Shown: positions 32,927 through 42,157, numbered from the stretch's first letter. The stretch: DNA of 64,000 nt from Robbsia sp. KACC 23696 (GCF_039852015.1 NZ_CP156627.1:310001-374000), one strand, 5' to 3'. The notes: generated from the letters alone by a model not told the origin. Translations and numbers: made by a program.

Positions 32927-34027
32927 ATGAAAAAAGCGTTGATTGTGACGTCGTTGGCGTCCCTGGCATTTCCCCTGACGAGCGCCTTCGCGCAGAGCAG
33001 CGTAACGCTGTATGGCCGCCTGGATGCCGGCATCGAGTACATGAACGGGCTTCAACCGACGACGCCGGGCGGGGGCAGCAGCCGCTGGCGTGCCGAGAGC
33101 GGCGACTGGGGCACGAGCCTGTGGGGCTTGAAGGGAGCGGAAGAACTGGGCGGCGGTATGCAGGCGGTGTTCCGATTGGAAGGCGCCTTCAACACGATGA
33201 CCGGCACCGGCCCGGGCAACAATCAGATCTTCGATCGCTTCGCAACGGTCGGCCTGGCCAGCAAGCAATACGGTACGTTCAACATGGGCCGTGAGCTGGC
33301 CATCGCGAATGGCGTGTGGGACTTCGATCCGTTCGGCCAGTCGAACTGGTCGTCGGCGTCGTTGGTCCGCGGTCGTAACTGGAACCATACCAGCAACAAC
33401 GTGTCGTATCAGTCGCCGAACTTCGCCGGCTTCGATTTCGCCGGACAGTACTCGTTGTCAAACGCGACGAACTTCAACGGCAATGGCACGACGACGCAAG
33501 GTCGTGCCGACGGCGCGCAGGTCACGTACACGTCATCGGTGTTCCAGGTCCGGGGCATCTACGACGAATTACGGGATAGCGCCAATGGCGCCTTGGACAG
33601 CGCGTTCACGGCCTCGCGCGAATACACCGGCGCGGTAAACGTCTTCCTCGGTCCGTTCACGGTCCGCGCCGCGTATCAGGCGATCCGCTCCTCCGGCGGC
33701 GCGTATATCGCGGGTCAGCCGACGTCGCTCGATCATGAATGGGGCGGCATCACCTGGCAGGCCACGCCGGCAGCCACTGTCACGGCCGCGGTCTATCACG
33801 TGAACGCCAACAAGGGCAGCGGCAACGCCACGATGTATGCACTTGGCGGCACCTATAACCTGTCCAAGCGCACCCAGTTGCACCTGGAAGCGGCAACGGT
33901 GCAGAACAGTTCTACCGCGAACTTCAGCCTGAACGCCAACGCCGCGGGGACCACGCCGGATACCGGCAATCCGCTCGCCGGGCATAGCCAAACCGGCGTC
34001 TTCGCCGGTATCGAGCACTTGTTCTGA
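32927..34027 (+). CDS. Outer-membrane general porin (Burkholderia type)
   Basis: A 366-residue trimeric porin with signal peptide MKKALIVTSLASLAFPLTSAFA and mature start QSSVTLYGRLDAGIEY. SLWGLKGAEELGGGMQAVFRLEGAFN and DRFATVGLASKQYGTFNMGRE are the usual first strands and loop 3 region, and the protein ends in GIEHLF with the terminal phenylalanine needed for BamA. GGAAGAG precedes ATG 32927. Location right after the arabinose genes suggests a role in sugar passage across the outer membrane. Confidence 0.9.
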   Translation: MKKALIVTSLASLAFPLTSAFAQSSVTLYGRLDAGIEYMNGLQPTTPGGGSSRWRAESGDWGTSLWGLKGAEELGGGMQAVFRLEGAFNTMTGTGPGNNQIFDRFATVGLASKQYGTFNMGRELAIANGVWDFDPFGQSNWSSASLVRGRNWNHTSNNVSYQSPNFAGFDFAGQYSLSNATNFNGNGTTTQGRADGAQVTYTSSVFQVRGIYDELRDSANGALDSAFTASREYTGAVNVFLGPFTVRAAYQAIRSSGGAYIAGQPTSLDHEWGGITWQATPAATVTAAVYHVNANKGSGNATMYALGGTYNLSKRTQLHLEAATVQNSSTANFSLNANAAGTTPDTGNPLAGHSQTGVFAGIEHLF

Positions 34028-34066
34028 CGCACGTCGTCGGCGGGTCGTCGCCTGCCGTCGAACGAT

Positions 34067-35218
34067 TCAACGGCGCAGCGGTCGGCAAAATGCGCGGAGA
34101 TCCTCCGCGAGCAATGCCGGCTGCTCCAACGCCGCGAAATGGCCACCCCGTGGCATCGATGTCCAACGCTGGACATGGCAGACCCGTTCGACCCAGCTTC
34201 TCGGCGGCATCGATATTTCGCGTGGGAAGACGGCAACGCCGCACGGCGGCGCAATGCGCTCCCCTTGCGCGAAGGCGAGCGGACAGGCCTTGCTTTCCTT
34301 GTAGAGCCGCAGCGACGCGTCGATCGTCCGGCTGAACCAGTAAATTGAGATATCGGTCAACAGCGTGTCGCGGGACAGCACACGCGTGACATCCCCGTCA
34401 CAATCGCTCCAGCTGCGGCACTTCTCCACGATCCATGCGGCCAGACCTGCCGGCGAGTCCGTCAAGGCCTGCGCCAGCGTATGCGGCTTTGTTGCGTGTA
34501 ACGCCGCGTACGCCCCCTCCGCCGCGGCCCACTGCGCGCTGCGCGTCAGATACCGCGCTTCTTCCGGGCTCGGCGGCGCACCGTCCAACGATGGCTGAAA
34601 CGCGCCCGGAATGTAATTGAGATGAAATCCGGCGACCTGCTCCGGGAAATCGCGCGCGAGCCACATCGACACGCCGGCACCAATGTCCCCGCCTTGCGCC
34701 ACGAATCGTGGATAACCGAGACCCGACATCAATCGCTGCCACAGTGCCGCGATACGACGCGGGTTCATACCGGTTTCCCGTGGCGGCGCCGAAAAACCAT
34801 AGCCGGGCAAGGACGGCACCACCACATCGAATGCATCCGCCGGATCGCCACCGAACGCGGCCGGATCGGTCAGCATCGGGATCAGCGCCTCCATCTCGAT
34901 AAACGAACCGGGCCAACCGTGCGTCAGCACCAGCGGCATCGGCTTCGGCCCCTTGCCACGTTGATGGACGAAGTGGATCGTCTGGCCATCGATGCACGCG
35001 TGCCACTGGGGCAAGGCATTGAGCCGCCGTTCCTGTTCCCGCCAATCGAAGGCATCCTGCCAGTACGTCACGAGCTCGCGTAGGAAAGCGGTGTCGCTCC
35101 CATCCGACCAGTCGTCGACCAGCGGCGCGGCGGCCCAGCGCGTCAGCCGCAGGCGATCGCGCAAGTCCTGCCATTCGCTGTCGGGAATGGCTATCTGAAA
35201 GGGGGTGATATCGCGCAT
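34067..35218 (-). CDS. Epoxide hydrolase family protein (EHN domain)
   Basis: A 383-residue alpha/beta hydrolase with the N-terminal EHN segment (ITPFQIAIPDSEWQDLRDRLRLTRW). LVLTHGWPGSFIEMEALIPML carries the oxyanion HGWPGS motif, and AQGGDIGAGVSMWLAR holds the nucleophile aspartate in GGDIG. FPREISMPPRSWVE and the final PRGGHFAALEQP supply the catalytic histidine. These match juvenile-hormone-type epoxide hydrolases. It stands alone, convergent with the porin. Confidence 0.88.
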   Translation of the reverse strand: MRDITPFQIAIPDSEWQDLRDRLRLTRWAAAPLVDDWSDGSDTAFLRELVTYWQDAFDWREQERRLNALPQWHACIDGQTIHFVHQRGKGPKPMPLVLTHGWPGSFIEMEALIPMLTDPAAFGGDPADAFDVVVPSLPGYGFSAPPRETGMNPRRIAALWQRLMSGLGYPRFVAQGGDIGAGVSMWLARDFPEQVAGFHLNYIPGAFQPSLDGAPPSPEEARYLTRSAQWAAAEGAYAALHATKPHTLAQALTDSPAGLAAWIVEKCRSWSDCDGDVTRVLSRDTLLTDISIYWFSRTIDASLRLYKESKACPLAFAQGERIAPPCGVAVFPREISMPPRSWVERVCHVQRWTSMPRGGHFAALEQPALLAEDLRAFCRPLRR

Positions 35219-35348
35219 CGACAAGGTGGGCAAGACGTTGCTCCTTTTTCTGGCGGTGGGCATGGGGTGCGGTCGGCCTGCTTTCGCGCGGCATAAGCAG
35301 CCCTCACGCCAGGTCCAACACCCATCATGCCACGTCTGCCCTGTCGGC

Positions 35349-35753
35349 TTAGCGCGTGACTGCAGTCACTTCCACCTCGATTTTGAAACCGAAATGCAGC
35401 GGACCGGTGGGCACGATCGCGCGCGCCGGCCGCGCCGCGCCGGCCCATTGGGCGTAGATCTCATTAAAACGTGGCCAGTTGTCGATATCGTCGAGATAGA
35501 CGCGCACTTGCACCAGTTGCGCGACGCCGACGCCGGCAGCGGCGAGCGCCTGTTTCACATTGTCGAGCACTTGTGCCGTCTGCGCCTCGAACGTCGCGTC
35601 GATCAGCTTTTCGCCACTCGCCGTGATCGGCAACTGGCCCGACACGAAGACAAAGCCATTTGCAACGCTCACATGGCTGTAGTGACCGCCAGGACGCGCC
35701 AACGTCGGCGTATCGGGAAATTGCGGCAACTTGGGTTCGAACTCACCAACCAT
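35349..35753 (-). CDS. RidA family imine/enamine deaminase
   Basis: A 134-residue Rid/YjgF/YER057c protein. GGHYSHVSVANGFVFVSGQLPI is the conserved first half, QTAQVLDNVKQALAAAGVGVAQLVQVRVYLDDIDNW the central helix and strand, and PARAIVPTGPLHFGFKIEVEVTAV contains the substrate-binding arginine region. RidA hydrolyses reactive imines and enamines made by PLP lyases. Its start overlaps the preceding D-threonine aldolase-like gene by 11 bases. Confidence 0.88.
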   Translation of the reverse strand: MVGEFEPKLPQFPDTPTLARPGGHYSHVSVANGFVFVSGQLPITASGEKLIDATFEAQTAQVLDNVKQALAAAGVGVAQLVQVRVYLDDIDNWPRFNEIYAQWAGAARPARAIVPTGPLHFGFKIEVEVTAVTR

Positions 35754-36921
35754 GAAATCGGCTCCATACAGTCAATTCGCCCTCGGCATCCAGGGCGTGA
35801 TATTCGGGAAACTGCGCACCTGTCGCGCAGGCGTGATTCGGCAGGATACGGAGCTTCGTGCCGATCGGAAACCGATCGCGGATATCCACCGTATCCGATA
35901 CCGCCGCCGAACCTGTCGAACCGTCGTCGATGTCGATCGGCGAAAGGATGCCATGCTCCTGATTCGCGCCGCTCAAAAGATAGCCCGCGATCGGGGTGCC
36001 GTCCAGCGTACACGGTTGACCGTAGCCGAAGTCGCGGTCTTGTTTGGACGTACCGCGATCGCGGCTCATCGCCATCCAGCCGGCGTCGAGAATGGCCCAC
36101 CCTTTGTCCGCTTGATGCCCGATCACGGTGGTCAGCACACTCAGCGCGATGTCGTCGAAGCGGCACACGCCCACATTGCGCATCACCAGATCGAACAACA
36201 CATAAACGCCGGCACGCACTTCGGTGACGCCCTCCAGATGGCGTGCCGCGAGTGCGGTCGGCGTCGAGCCCACGCTGACGCCTTCACAGGCCAGGCCGAT
36301 ATCGCGCAAGCGCTGCGCCGCGCGGACACATCCCGCCCGCTCTTGCTCGGCGAGGGCCTCCAGCGCGTCCGGCGTATTCAATTCATAGCTCGACCCGGCA
36401 TGGGTCATGACACCGCCTATTTTCACATCGGCGTCGCGCAGGATCCGCCCGACTTCGAGCAGGCTTTCCTCTTCCGGCGTGATGCCCGAGCGGTGACCAT
36501 CGGTATCCACTTCGATCCAGACCTCAAAGGCAACGCCCTGTTCGCGCACGAACTCGCCGACGGCCAGCGCCGCCGCAGGATTGTCCACCACGAGCTTCAG
36601 ATCGCACCCCTTCTGCTTCAGCGCCATTGCCCGCTTCAACTTCGACGGATCGATGCCTACCGCGTAAAGAATATCGACCACCCCTGCAGCGAAGAAGGCT
36701 TCGGCTTCTTTCAGCGTGGACACGGTGATGCCCTTGGCGCCGGCGGCGATCTGCGCGCGCACGACCTCCACGCATTTCGTCGTTTTCACGTGCGGCCGAA
36801 AATGGACGCCCAGCGTACGCATGTGCTGCTGCATCAGCGCGATGTTATGGTCCATCCGCGGGACATCGATGATGGCGGCGGGGGTATCGAGCAGGTCGAG
36901 CGACATGATTTTATTCTGCAT
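35743..36921 (-). CDS. D-threonine aldolase / D-serine dehydratase-like PLP enzyme (DSD1 family)
   Basis: A 392-residue fold-type III PLP enzyme. LLDTPAAIIDVPRMDHNIALMQ begins the alanine-racemase-like barrel, and FRPHVKTTKCVEVVRAQI has the PLP lysine in the RPHxKT motif. GVMTHAGSSYELN and the C-terminal LRILPNHACATGAQF with the metal-binding His-x-Cys pair are also conserved. It may cleave D-beta-hydroxy amino acids or dehydrate them. It overlaps the HAD gene upstream and ridA downstream by 11 bases each, one tight operon. Confidence 0.85.
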   Translation of the reverse strand: MQNKIMSLDLLDTPAAIIDVPRMDHNIALMQQHMRTLGVHFRPHVKTTKCVEVVRAQIAAGAKGITVSTLKEAEAFFAAGVVDILYAVGIDPSKLKRAMALKQKGCDLKLVVDNPAAALAVGEFVREQGVAFEVWIEVDTDGHRSGITPEEESLLEVGRILRDADVKIGGVMTHAGSSYELNTPDALEALAEQERAGCVRAAQRLRDIGLACEGVSVGSTPTALAARHLEGVTEVRAGVYVLFDLVMRNVGVCRFDDIALSVLTTVIGHQADKGWAILDAGWMAMSRDRGTSKQDRDFGYGQPCTLDGTPIAGYLLSGANQEHGILSPIDIDDGSTGSAAVSDTVDIRDRFPIGTKLRILPNHACATGAQFPEYHALDAEGELTVWSRFHGW

Positions 36922-37609
36922 GGTGATTCGTTGCCTTACCGAATTGGGAAACCCAGGGCACGAGGCGATCCAGATGGGAGGACGTCAGGTCGGGGGCAAC
37001 CGCCCCCTGAACCAGCGGTAAACCGACACGATTATGCCAATAAGTCCGCAGACCGACCGCGGCCGTCCCGAACATGTCATAGCTCGAACCGGCGACGAAT
37101 GCCGCCTCTGCGGCGTCGACACCGAGTGCGTCGAGGGCCATGCGGTACGGCAGCGGATCCGGTTTGTAAACACCGGCCTCCTCAGCGGTCACGATGACAT
37201 CCCACTTTACCGGGAAGATCGCTGCCGCTTGCCTGCCGAGTGCGACGGAGCAGTTCGTCACGATGGCGAGCTTGCAATGATTCTGCAGCTGTTGCAAAGC
37301 GTCGAGCGCGCCACTCCACGGCGCGAGCTGCAGCCAGTTTTCTTCCAACGCGCTCGCCGCCGAGGCCGGAAGGCCGACGTTGCTGGCAGCGTCGCGGACC
37401 AGCGTTTCATAAGCCACGTACCGGCCGCAGCCATAGGTCAGGCGCAGATACTCGGCGCGCCACGTCCGGCCCGCCTGCTCCGACCCGGCGGCTTGATTCC
37501 ACAGCGTCCATGAATCCAGCAACGCAGTGAGCAGATCGAACAGGACAGCTTTCGGGTAAGCGCGGTCCACTGACGGTAGAGATGGCTTCAAGGCTTTGGC
37601 CCCTTTCAT
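36911..37609 (-). CDS. HAD superfamily hydrolase (haloacid dehalogenase-like)
   Basis: A 232-residue HAD hydrolase. Motif I is AVLFDLLTALLDSW (one aspartate, as in dehalogenase-type members; the usual second aspartate of phosphatases is absent), motif II is IVTNCS, motif III includes GVYKPDP and motif IV is FVAGSSYDMFGTAAVG. First gene of the three-gene operon with the D-threonine aldolase-like enzyme and RidA. Chemistry uncertain: a 2-haloacid-type hydrolase or an atypical phosphatase. Confidence 0.8.
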   Translation of the reverse strand: MKGAKALKPSLPSVDRAYPKAVLFDLLTALLDSWTLWNQAAGSEQAGRTWRAEYLRLTYGCGRYVAYETLVRDAASNVGLPASAASALEENWLQLAPWSGALDALQQLQNHCKLAIVTNCSVALGRQAAAIFPVKWDVIVTAEEAGVYKPDPLPYRMALDALGVDAAEAAFVAGSSYDMFGTAAVGLRTYWHNRVGLPLVQGAVAPDLTSSHLDRLVPWVSQFGKATNHHAE

Positions 37610-37754
37610 AATCGAAGTGATTCACTGACGCCGATTATAAAGTCGAAAAAAGCCGCATCCATTAAGACGATATAACTCTTACCTTTAACAAAATTGCATA
37701 TTGGTCGAGAGGATCGCTGAAGGGACCATGCAGTGCCGAACCAGCGGCACGGTG

Positions 37755-38663
37755 TCATGTCGCCCGCCATTCCGGCGTGGGCTTGAACCGTTCCTGCAAA
37801 AACGTCATGAAGTGCCGCGTCCTGGCGGGCAAACCGGTCCGGTTATGCGCCAATGCGATGATATTGGCATCGCTGGTTTTCCACGCCGGCAACAGCCTGA
37901 TCAGCCGGCCACTTCGCAGATCGTCGGCCACGTCCCACTCGGATCGCAAGATCACGCCACGGCCCTCGCACGCCCAGCGGCGGATGACGTCGCCGTCGTT
38001 GCAACTCAGCTTCGATGGCACCCGAACGCTACGCGTCGTCTTGCCTTTGCTGAAATGCCATAAGGAAGCATCCTCGTTATTTTCGGGAAGCACGATGCAG
38101 GGCATCTGCATCAGCTCATCCGGGCCGGCAGGCATACCGAAGCGTTTTACCAGCGATGGCGCCGCACAGACAAAGCGCGCATTCGGCGCGAGCGTGTGCC
38201 CGATCAGATTCGAATCGCGCAGTTCGCCGATATGGACAACGACATCGAAGCGATCCGACGTTTCCGTCAACGGACGATCGGACAGCGTCAGCGTAATCGT
38301 GACATCCGGGTGGTGCCGCTGAAATTCCGCAACCGCAGGGGCGATATATCGCCGGCCGAAGCCAAGCGGCGCATTGACTTTCAGGGTCCCGATCAGTCCT
38401 CCGCTGCGCTCGCGCAACTCGTCGAATAGCGCATCGAACGCTTGCATCAAGGTCCCCCCGCGCTGACACAGCAATTGCCCCTCCTCGGTAAAGAGCAGCT
38501 TGCGCGCGGTGCGATCGATCAACCGCATTCCCAGCTTCTTTTCCAGTAGTTGCAACCGTTGCGTAACCGCGGACGGCGACAAACCCAGTTTCCGCGACGC
38601 TGCGGTAAGGCTGCCGCTATCGCGAATCGTCAGCAGAAATCGGATATCGCCGGAGTCTGTCAT
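37755..38663 (-). CDS. LysR family transcriptional regulator
   Basis: A 302-residue LTTR. HTH at residues about 5-65: FLLTIRDSGSLTAASRKLGLSPSAVTQRLQLLEKKLGMRLIDR; the effector domain follows from about residue 90 (GTLKVNAPLGFGRRYIAPAVAEFQRHHPDVTITLTLSDRP). It lies upstream of, and in the same direction as, the HAD/DSD1/RidA operon (145-base gap) and diverges from the symporter pseudogene. It probably controls one of these. Confidence 0.87.
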   Translation of the reverse strand: MTDSGDIRFLLTIRDSGSLTAASRKLGLSPSAVTQRLQLLEKKLGMRLIDRTARKLLFTEEGQLLCQRGGTLMQAFDALFDELRERSGGLIGTLKVNAPLGFGRRYIAPAVAEFQRHHPDVTITLTLSDRPLTETSDRFDVVVHIGELRDSNLIGHTLAPNARFVCAAPSLVKRFGMPAGPDELMQMPCIVLPENNEDASLWHFSKGKTTRSVRVPSKLSCNDGDVIRRWACEGRGVILRSEWDVADDLRSGRLIRLLPAWKTSDANIIALAHNRTGLPARTRHFMTFLQERFKPTPEWRAT

Positions 38664-38675
38664 TTTCAGTATGGT

Positions 38676-38690
38676 TAACTTTGATAGTTA
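38676..38690. promoter_or_regulatory. Candidate LysR site upstream of the LysR gene
   Basis: TAACT-TTGAT-AGTTA is a 15-base interrupted palindrome 13 bases ahead of the LysR start, in an A/T-rich 40-base strip. Size and dyad symmetry fit a LysR-type recognition site for autoregulation. Confidence 0.4.
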
Positions 38691-38789
38691 GATAGATTAA
38701 ATCGACGCCTCCCGTAGTTCAAGTACTCTCGGCGCATTCGAACGGGACGGCATGCAAACCGAAGACGCCGCACGCCACCAGACGGGCGG

Positions 38790-39569
38790 CCGCATGCCGC
38801 GTTCGCACCGTTCAAAAGCGATGGTGCAAAACGACATTCTGCAAATCGTCGTATTTGCCTGACCTTGACGTCTTACGTCATGTGGCTGGCACCCATCGGT
38901 GTCGGCGCGGCTTTGTGCGGCATTATCGCCATGCGCGGCCTCGGCATTCTGGTGTCGTACGGCAAGCTGATCGCGGGTTTCTATGCTGCTTTGGCGCTGC
39001 TGGTCGCGTTGATCGTCTGCGCGGGTCGATGGGTCCTTGGGAAGGACATTTATCGATTGCTGGCGTTGATGAAGAGCCCTTTTCTGATCGGTTTCGCGAC
39101 GGCCAGCAGTGAAGCCGCTTTTCCGTTGACGATCGAGCAACTCGAACGATTTGGCGTGTCCCGCCGTATCGCCGGATTCGTGCTGCCCCTCGGCTATTCC
39201 TTCAATCTCGACGGCTCGATGGTGTACCAAGCCTTTGCCGTGATTTTTATTGCCCAAGCGTTTCACGTCGACATGAGCTTCATGCAGCAGCTCGGCGTAT
39301 TGCTCGTCATGTTGATCACCAGCAAAGGCATGGCGGGCGTCCCGCGCGCGTCGCTCGTCGTGGTTGCCGCGTCGCTGCCGGCATTCGGTCTACCGGCTGC
39401 GGGACTGATGCTTATCCTCGGCATCGACCCGTTTTTCGACATGGGAAGAACTGCAGTCAGCGTTTTGGGAAACAGCGTCGCGGCGGCGGCCATCGCGAAG
39501 TGGGAAGGAAGCGCCGACGCCCTGAATGCGAAGACAGCGGCGGAAACGACCATCGAAGCCTCGCGCTGA
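38790..39569 (+). pseudogene. Decayed dicarboxylate/amino acid:cation symporter (DctA/GltP family)
   Basis: The longest open part (38865-39569) encodes the second half of a DctA/GltP symporter: SYVMWLAPIGVGAALCGIIA, SSEAAFPLTIEQLERFGV, PLGYSFNLDGSMVYQ and LITSKGMAGVPRASLVVVAA are helix 7-8 and hairpin 2 signatures. Just before it, in another frame, 38821-38859 encodes AMVQNDILQIVVFA, the family sequence before TM6, ending at TGA 38860. About 30 family residues between the two pieces and the whole N-terminal half are gone. This is a remnant with deletions, not a working transporter. Confidence 0.85.
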
Positions 39570-39663
39570 GCGTCCTGCCCGCCGACCGGGCAGGCACCGA
39601 TTCCGCCTATCTCACTTACACGCTACGATCCGCTTATCACACGATCTCGGATGCCTTGCCACG

Positions 39664-40563
39664 ATGACCGCCTCGCCAGAACGCTTTACCCTCTCAAGCA
39701 CGACGCTGGAAGCCCAACTCGTCCCGGAATGGGGCGGTCGCGTCGTGTTATTGCGCAGTCGCCCCGATGCTGTCGATCTAGCGGAGCCATTGCGTGGCGA
39801 TACCTTCTCGCCAGTTTATTGGCCGAAGGGCGGCATCTATCCGCTGGTGCCCTATTCGAATCGCATTCGCAATGCGCATCTCCAATTCCGCGAGCGGTCG
39901 TTCAGCCTGCCTCCGCATCCGGAGGCATCGCCGCATACCTTGCACGGGGTCGCACAGACGATGCCATGGCAGGTCGTCGACCACACCGCGCACAGCGCGA
40001 CGCTATCGCTTCACTACGAAGGGCCGCATTGGCCTTGGCGATTCAGCGCGGAACAATATTTCGTCGTCGAAGGGAATCATTTACATCAACGTCTCTCCCT
40101 GACGAATCGATCCGACACGGCGATGCCGGCCGGTCTCGGCAGTCATCCGTATTTGCAATTCGGTCCCGGCGACACCGCACACTTTCACGCCGAGCGCTCG
40201 TGGACAATCGACCGATTCCAGATCGCGACGGGGGAATCCGCCGTGCTGACCCAGGCCACCGTGATGCGCAAGTCGGCCCCCGACGATGTCGATATCGGGG
40301 GCTATTTCTCCGAATGGAATGGGATCTTATCGCTCGAACGCAAGGAGGGGACGGTGCGCGTATCGACGCCCGACTTCTCGCATCTGGTCCTGTTTGCGCC
40401 GGCGGGCCTGCGCTATTTGTGCGTCGAGCCGGTCAGCCACGTTGCCGACGGCTTCAATCTCGCGGCCCTTGGGGTGCCGCACACGGGCATGGAAATCCTG
40501 GAACCGGGCGCGACGTTGGAACGCAGCCTAAGCATCGAATGGATTCCGCGTCGCGCGACGTGA
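39664..40563 (+). CDS. Aldose 1-epimerase (mutarotase) family protein
   Basis: A 299-residue beta-sandwich protein. VPEWGGRVVLLRSR is the N-terminal strand, YPLVPYSNRIRNAHLQF and HPEASPHTLHGVAQTMPWQV contain the substrate arginine and catalytic histidine of the GalM fold, and GLGSHPYLQF gives the second histidine. The glutamate base is in LCVEPVSHVADGFN. It interconverts sugar anomers and may support the arabinose pathway, whose dehydrogenase uses one anomer, though it is about 7 kb away. Confidence 0.85.
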   Translation: MTASPERFTLSSTTLEAQLVPEWGGRVVLLRSRPDAVDLAEPLRGDTFSPVYWPKGGIYPLVPYSNRIRNAHLQFRERSFSLPPHPEASPHTLHGVAQTMPWQVVDHTAHSATLSLHYEGPHWPWRFSAEQYFVVEGNHLHQRLSLTNRSDTAMPAGLGSHPYLQFGPGDTAHFHAERSWTIDRFQIATGESAVLTQATVMRKSAPDDVDIGGYFSEWNGILSLERKEGTVRVSTPDFSHLVLFAPAGLRYLCVEPVSHVADGFNLAALGVPHTGMEILEPGATLERSLSIEWIPRRAT

Positions 40564-40751
40564 AGGAAAAAAGGTCGCGCATGTAGTGACGAAAACCCTC
40601 AAGAAACAAAAAACCGTGCCGATAACCTAAGGACGAACCGGCCAAAATCACTCACACCAGGCAGAGACGCTGCCTCTCGTGGATCCGTGCCCGGTCAGAT
40701 CTGGTACCGCCTTTATGGCCAGCCAGACGCTAGGAATTGCCGAGGCACTCT

Positions 40752-40952
40752 ATGAATCAAGCGCAGATCAGAAAAAAATTCCGAGATTTCGATGGCAATA
40801 ACGCATCCATCAGCACCACGTCGGACGACTTGGCCGATTGGCTCGCGGAAAATCTCTCAAAGCTGCAACCCGCCGATGTCGATTTTCTCGTCGCGGTAGG
40901 ACGTACCTTGTACACGTCGGAAACGGAGCAACGCTGGCGCGACGCGTGGTGA
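40752..40952 (+). CDS. Small hypothetical protein (66 aa)
   Basis: A short acidic protein, beginning MNQAQIRKKFRDFDGNN and ending TEQRWRDAW, with an amphipathic middle (DLADWLAENLSKLQPADVDFLVAV). It has no signal peptide or membrane segment. The reading frame has balanced codon use but the ribosome binding site is weak. I do not recognise a family. The surrounding 40564-40751 and 40953-41050 show nothing else. Confidence 0.5.
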   Translation: MNQAQIRKKFRDFDGNNASISTTSDDLADWLAENLSKLQPADVDFLVAVGRTLYTSETEQRWRDAW

Positions 40953-41050
40953 CGCGTGCGAAAAGATAGCGACGTCTGCGTCTCGAGTCGTATTCGATAG
41001 GCTATAAGCAACCTGCTGTATCAGTGATCGCGCATCGCATTCGATCCACA

Positions 41051-41947
41051 TCACGCGCCGAACGCCCCGACCATTGCATCGACGAAGCATCGCAGCTTCG
41101 GTGTCATGAGGCGATCGACGGCATAAAGCAAATGCATAGGCCGCGTAGGTATTTCATATTCAGGCAGCACGCGCACGAGACGCCCGGCCGCGACATCAGG
41201 CAGCAAGGCGCGCTCATACCCTGCGACGATGCCGAAACCGTCCAGCGCCGCGTGATGCATTGCAAACCAGTCATTCATCATCAATCGGCTCTCGACGGAC
41301 ACAACGAAGTCGCGCCCGTCGCGTAGAAAATGCCACTGTCGGTTTCGCTCTGCCGGCCAGGGCGCGAAGCCGATGGTCTGATGATCGGCCAGATCGGCCG
41401 GCGCTGTCGGTATGCCGTAACGCGCCAGATAGTCGGGCGACGCACACGCGAGCAGGCGATAAGGTTGCAGTGGCCGCGCGACCCAGGCGGTGTTATCGGC
41501 AATCGGCCCGATGCGGAACAGCACTTCGAAGCCGCCTTCCAAAGGATCGACCACACGATCCGACAAAGTCAATTCCAATGAAACGGCGGGATGCGCGCGC
41601 AAGAAGGTCGACATTGCCGGCATCAGGCCATAGCGCCCAAACGTCAACGATGCATTGACACGCAATCGACCACTGGGCGTGCGCTGCGCCGCGCTGGCCA
41701 ATTCATCCGCCGCATCCGCTTCGGCGATCACGCGTTCGCATCGCGCCAGATAGAGACGACCAAACTCGGTCAGGCTCTGTTTACGCGTCGTGCGATGCAA
41801 TAGCCGTGTTCCCACTCTGTGTTCGAGCGATTCCACGTGCTTCGCCACCATTTGCGGCGACATCTCCAGCTTTTGCGCGGCCGCCGCGAAAGACCCGGTT
41901 TCAGCCGCCAGAACGAAGACCGCCATGCTGGTCAACCGGTCGGGCAT
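41051..41947 (-). CDS. LysR family transcriptional regulator (NIPSNAP neighbour)
   Basis: A 298-residue LTTR. The HTH is FVLAAETGSFAAAAQKLEMSPQMVAKHVESLEHRVGTRLLHRTTR and the effector domain begins near GRLRVNASLTFGRYGLMPAM. It is of the CrgA/PA2206-like group by this sequence style. It diverges from the NIPSNAP gene at 42158 across 210 bases with a T-N11-A type site, so that gene is the probable target. Confidence 0.88.
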   Translation of the reverse strand: MPDRLTSMAVFVLAAETGSFAAAAQKLEMSPQMVAKHVESLEHRVGTRLLHRTTRKQSLTEFGRLYLARCERVIAEADAADELASAAQRTPSGRLRVNASLTFGRYGLMPAMSTFLRAHPAVSLELTLSDRVVDPLEGGFEVLFRIGPIADNTAWVARPLQPYRLLACASPDYLARYGIPTAPADLADHQTIGFAPWPAERNRQWHFLRDGRDFVVSVESRLMMNDWFAMHHAALDGFGIVAGYERALLPDVAAGRLVRVLPEYEIPTRPMHLLYAVDRLMTPKLRCFVDAMVGAFGA

Positions 41948-41988
41948 TCCCCACTCCTCGTTGTGAAAGTCCCCACTCTAACCAGATT

Positions 41989-42003
41989 TATCAATTCGAG
42001 ATA
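41989..42003. promoter_or_regulatory. LysR-type box in the LysR/NIPSNAP divergent region
   Basis: TATC-AATTCGA-GATA is a 15-base interrupted palindrome with the T-N11-A pattern expected for LysR regulators, 41 bases before the LysR start. The region 41948-42157 is otherwise A/T-rich and empty. Confidence 0.5.
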
Positions 42004-42157
42004 GTCAATTATCGTGCATCGAATGCTGCGCGACAGCGTGGCAATTTTTCCGCGGTGAGCCTTCTGAAAAAGCGCCTTTTATTTTGAGATTTTGGCTTTC
42101 CGGTCGGTGAAGCAGGAATGCGCAAGCGGATAACGCTGCGCCAGGAGCGATACAAAA

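Noticed and set aside
38697-38789. Further N-terminal remnants of the symporter upstream of 38790.
   Set aside because: None of the three forward frames shows a recognisable DctA/GltP segment there.
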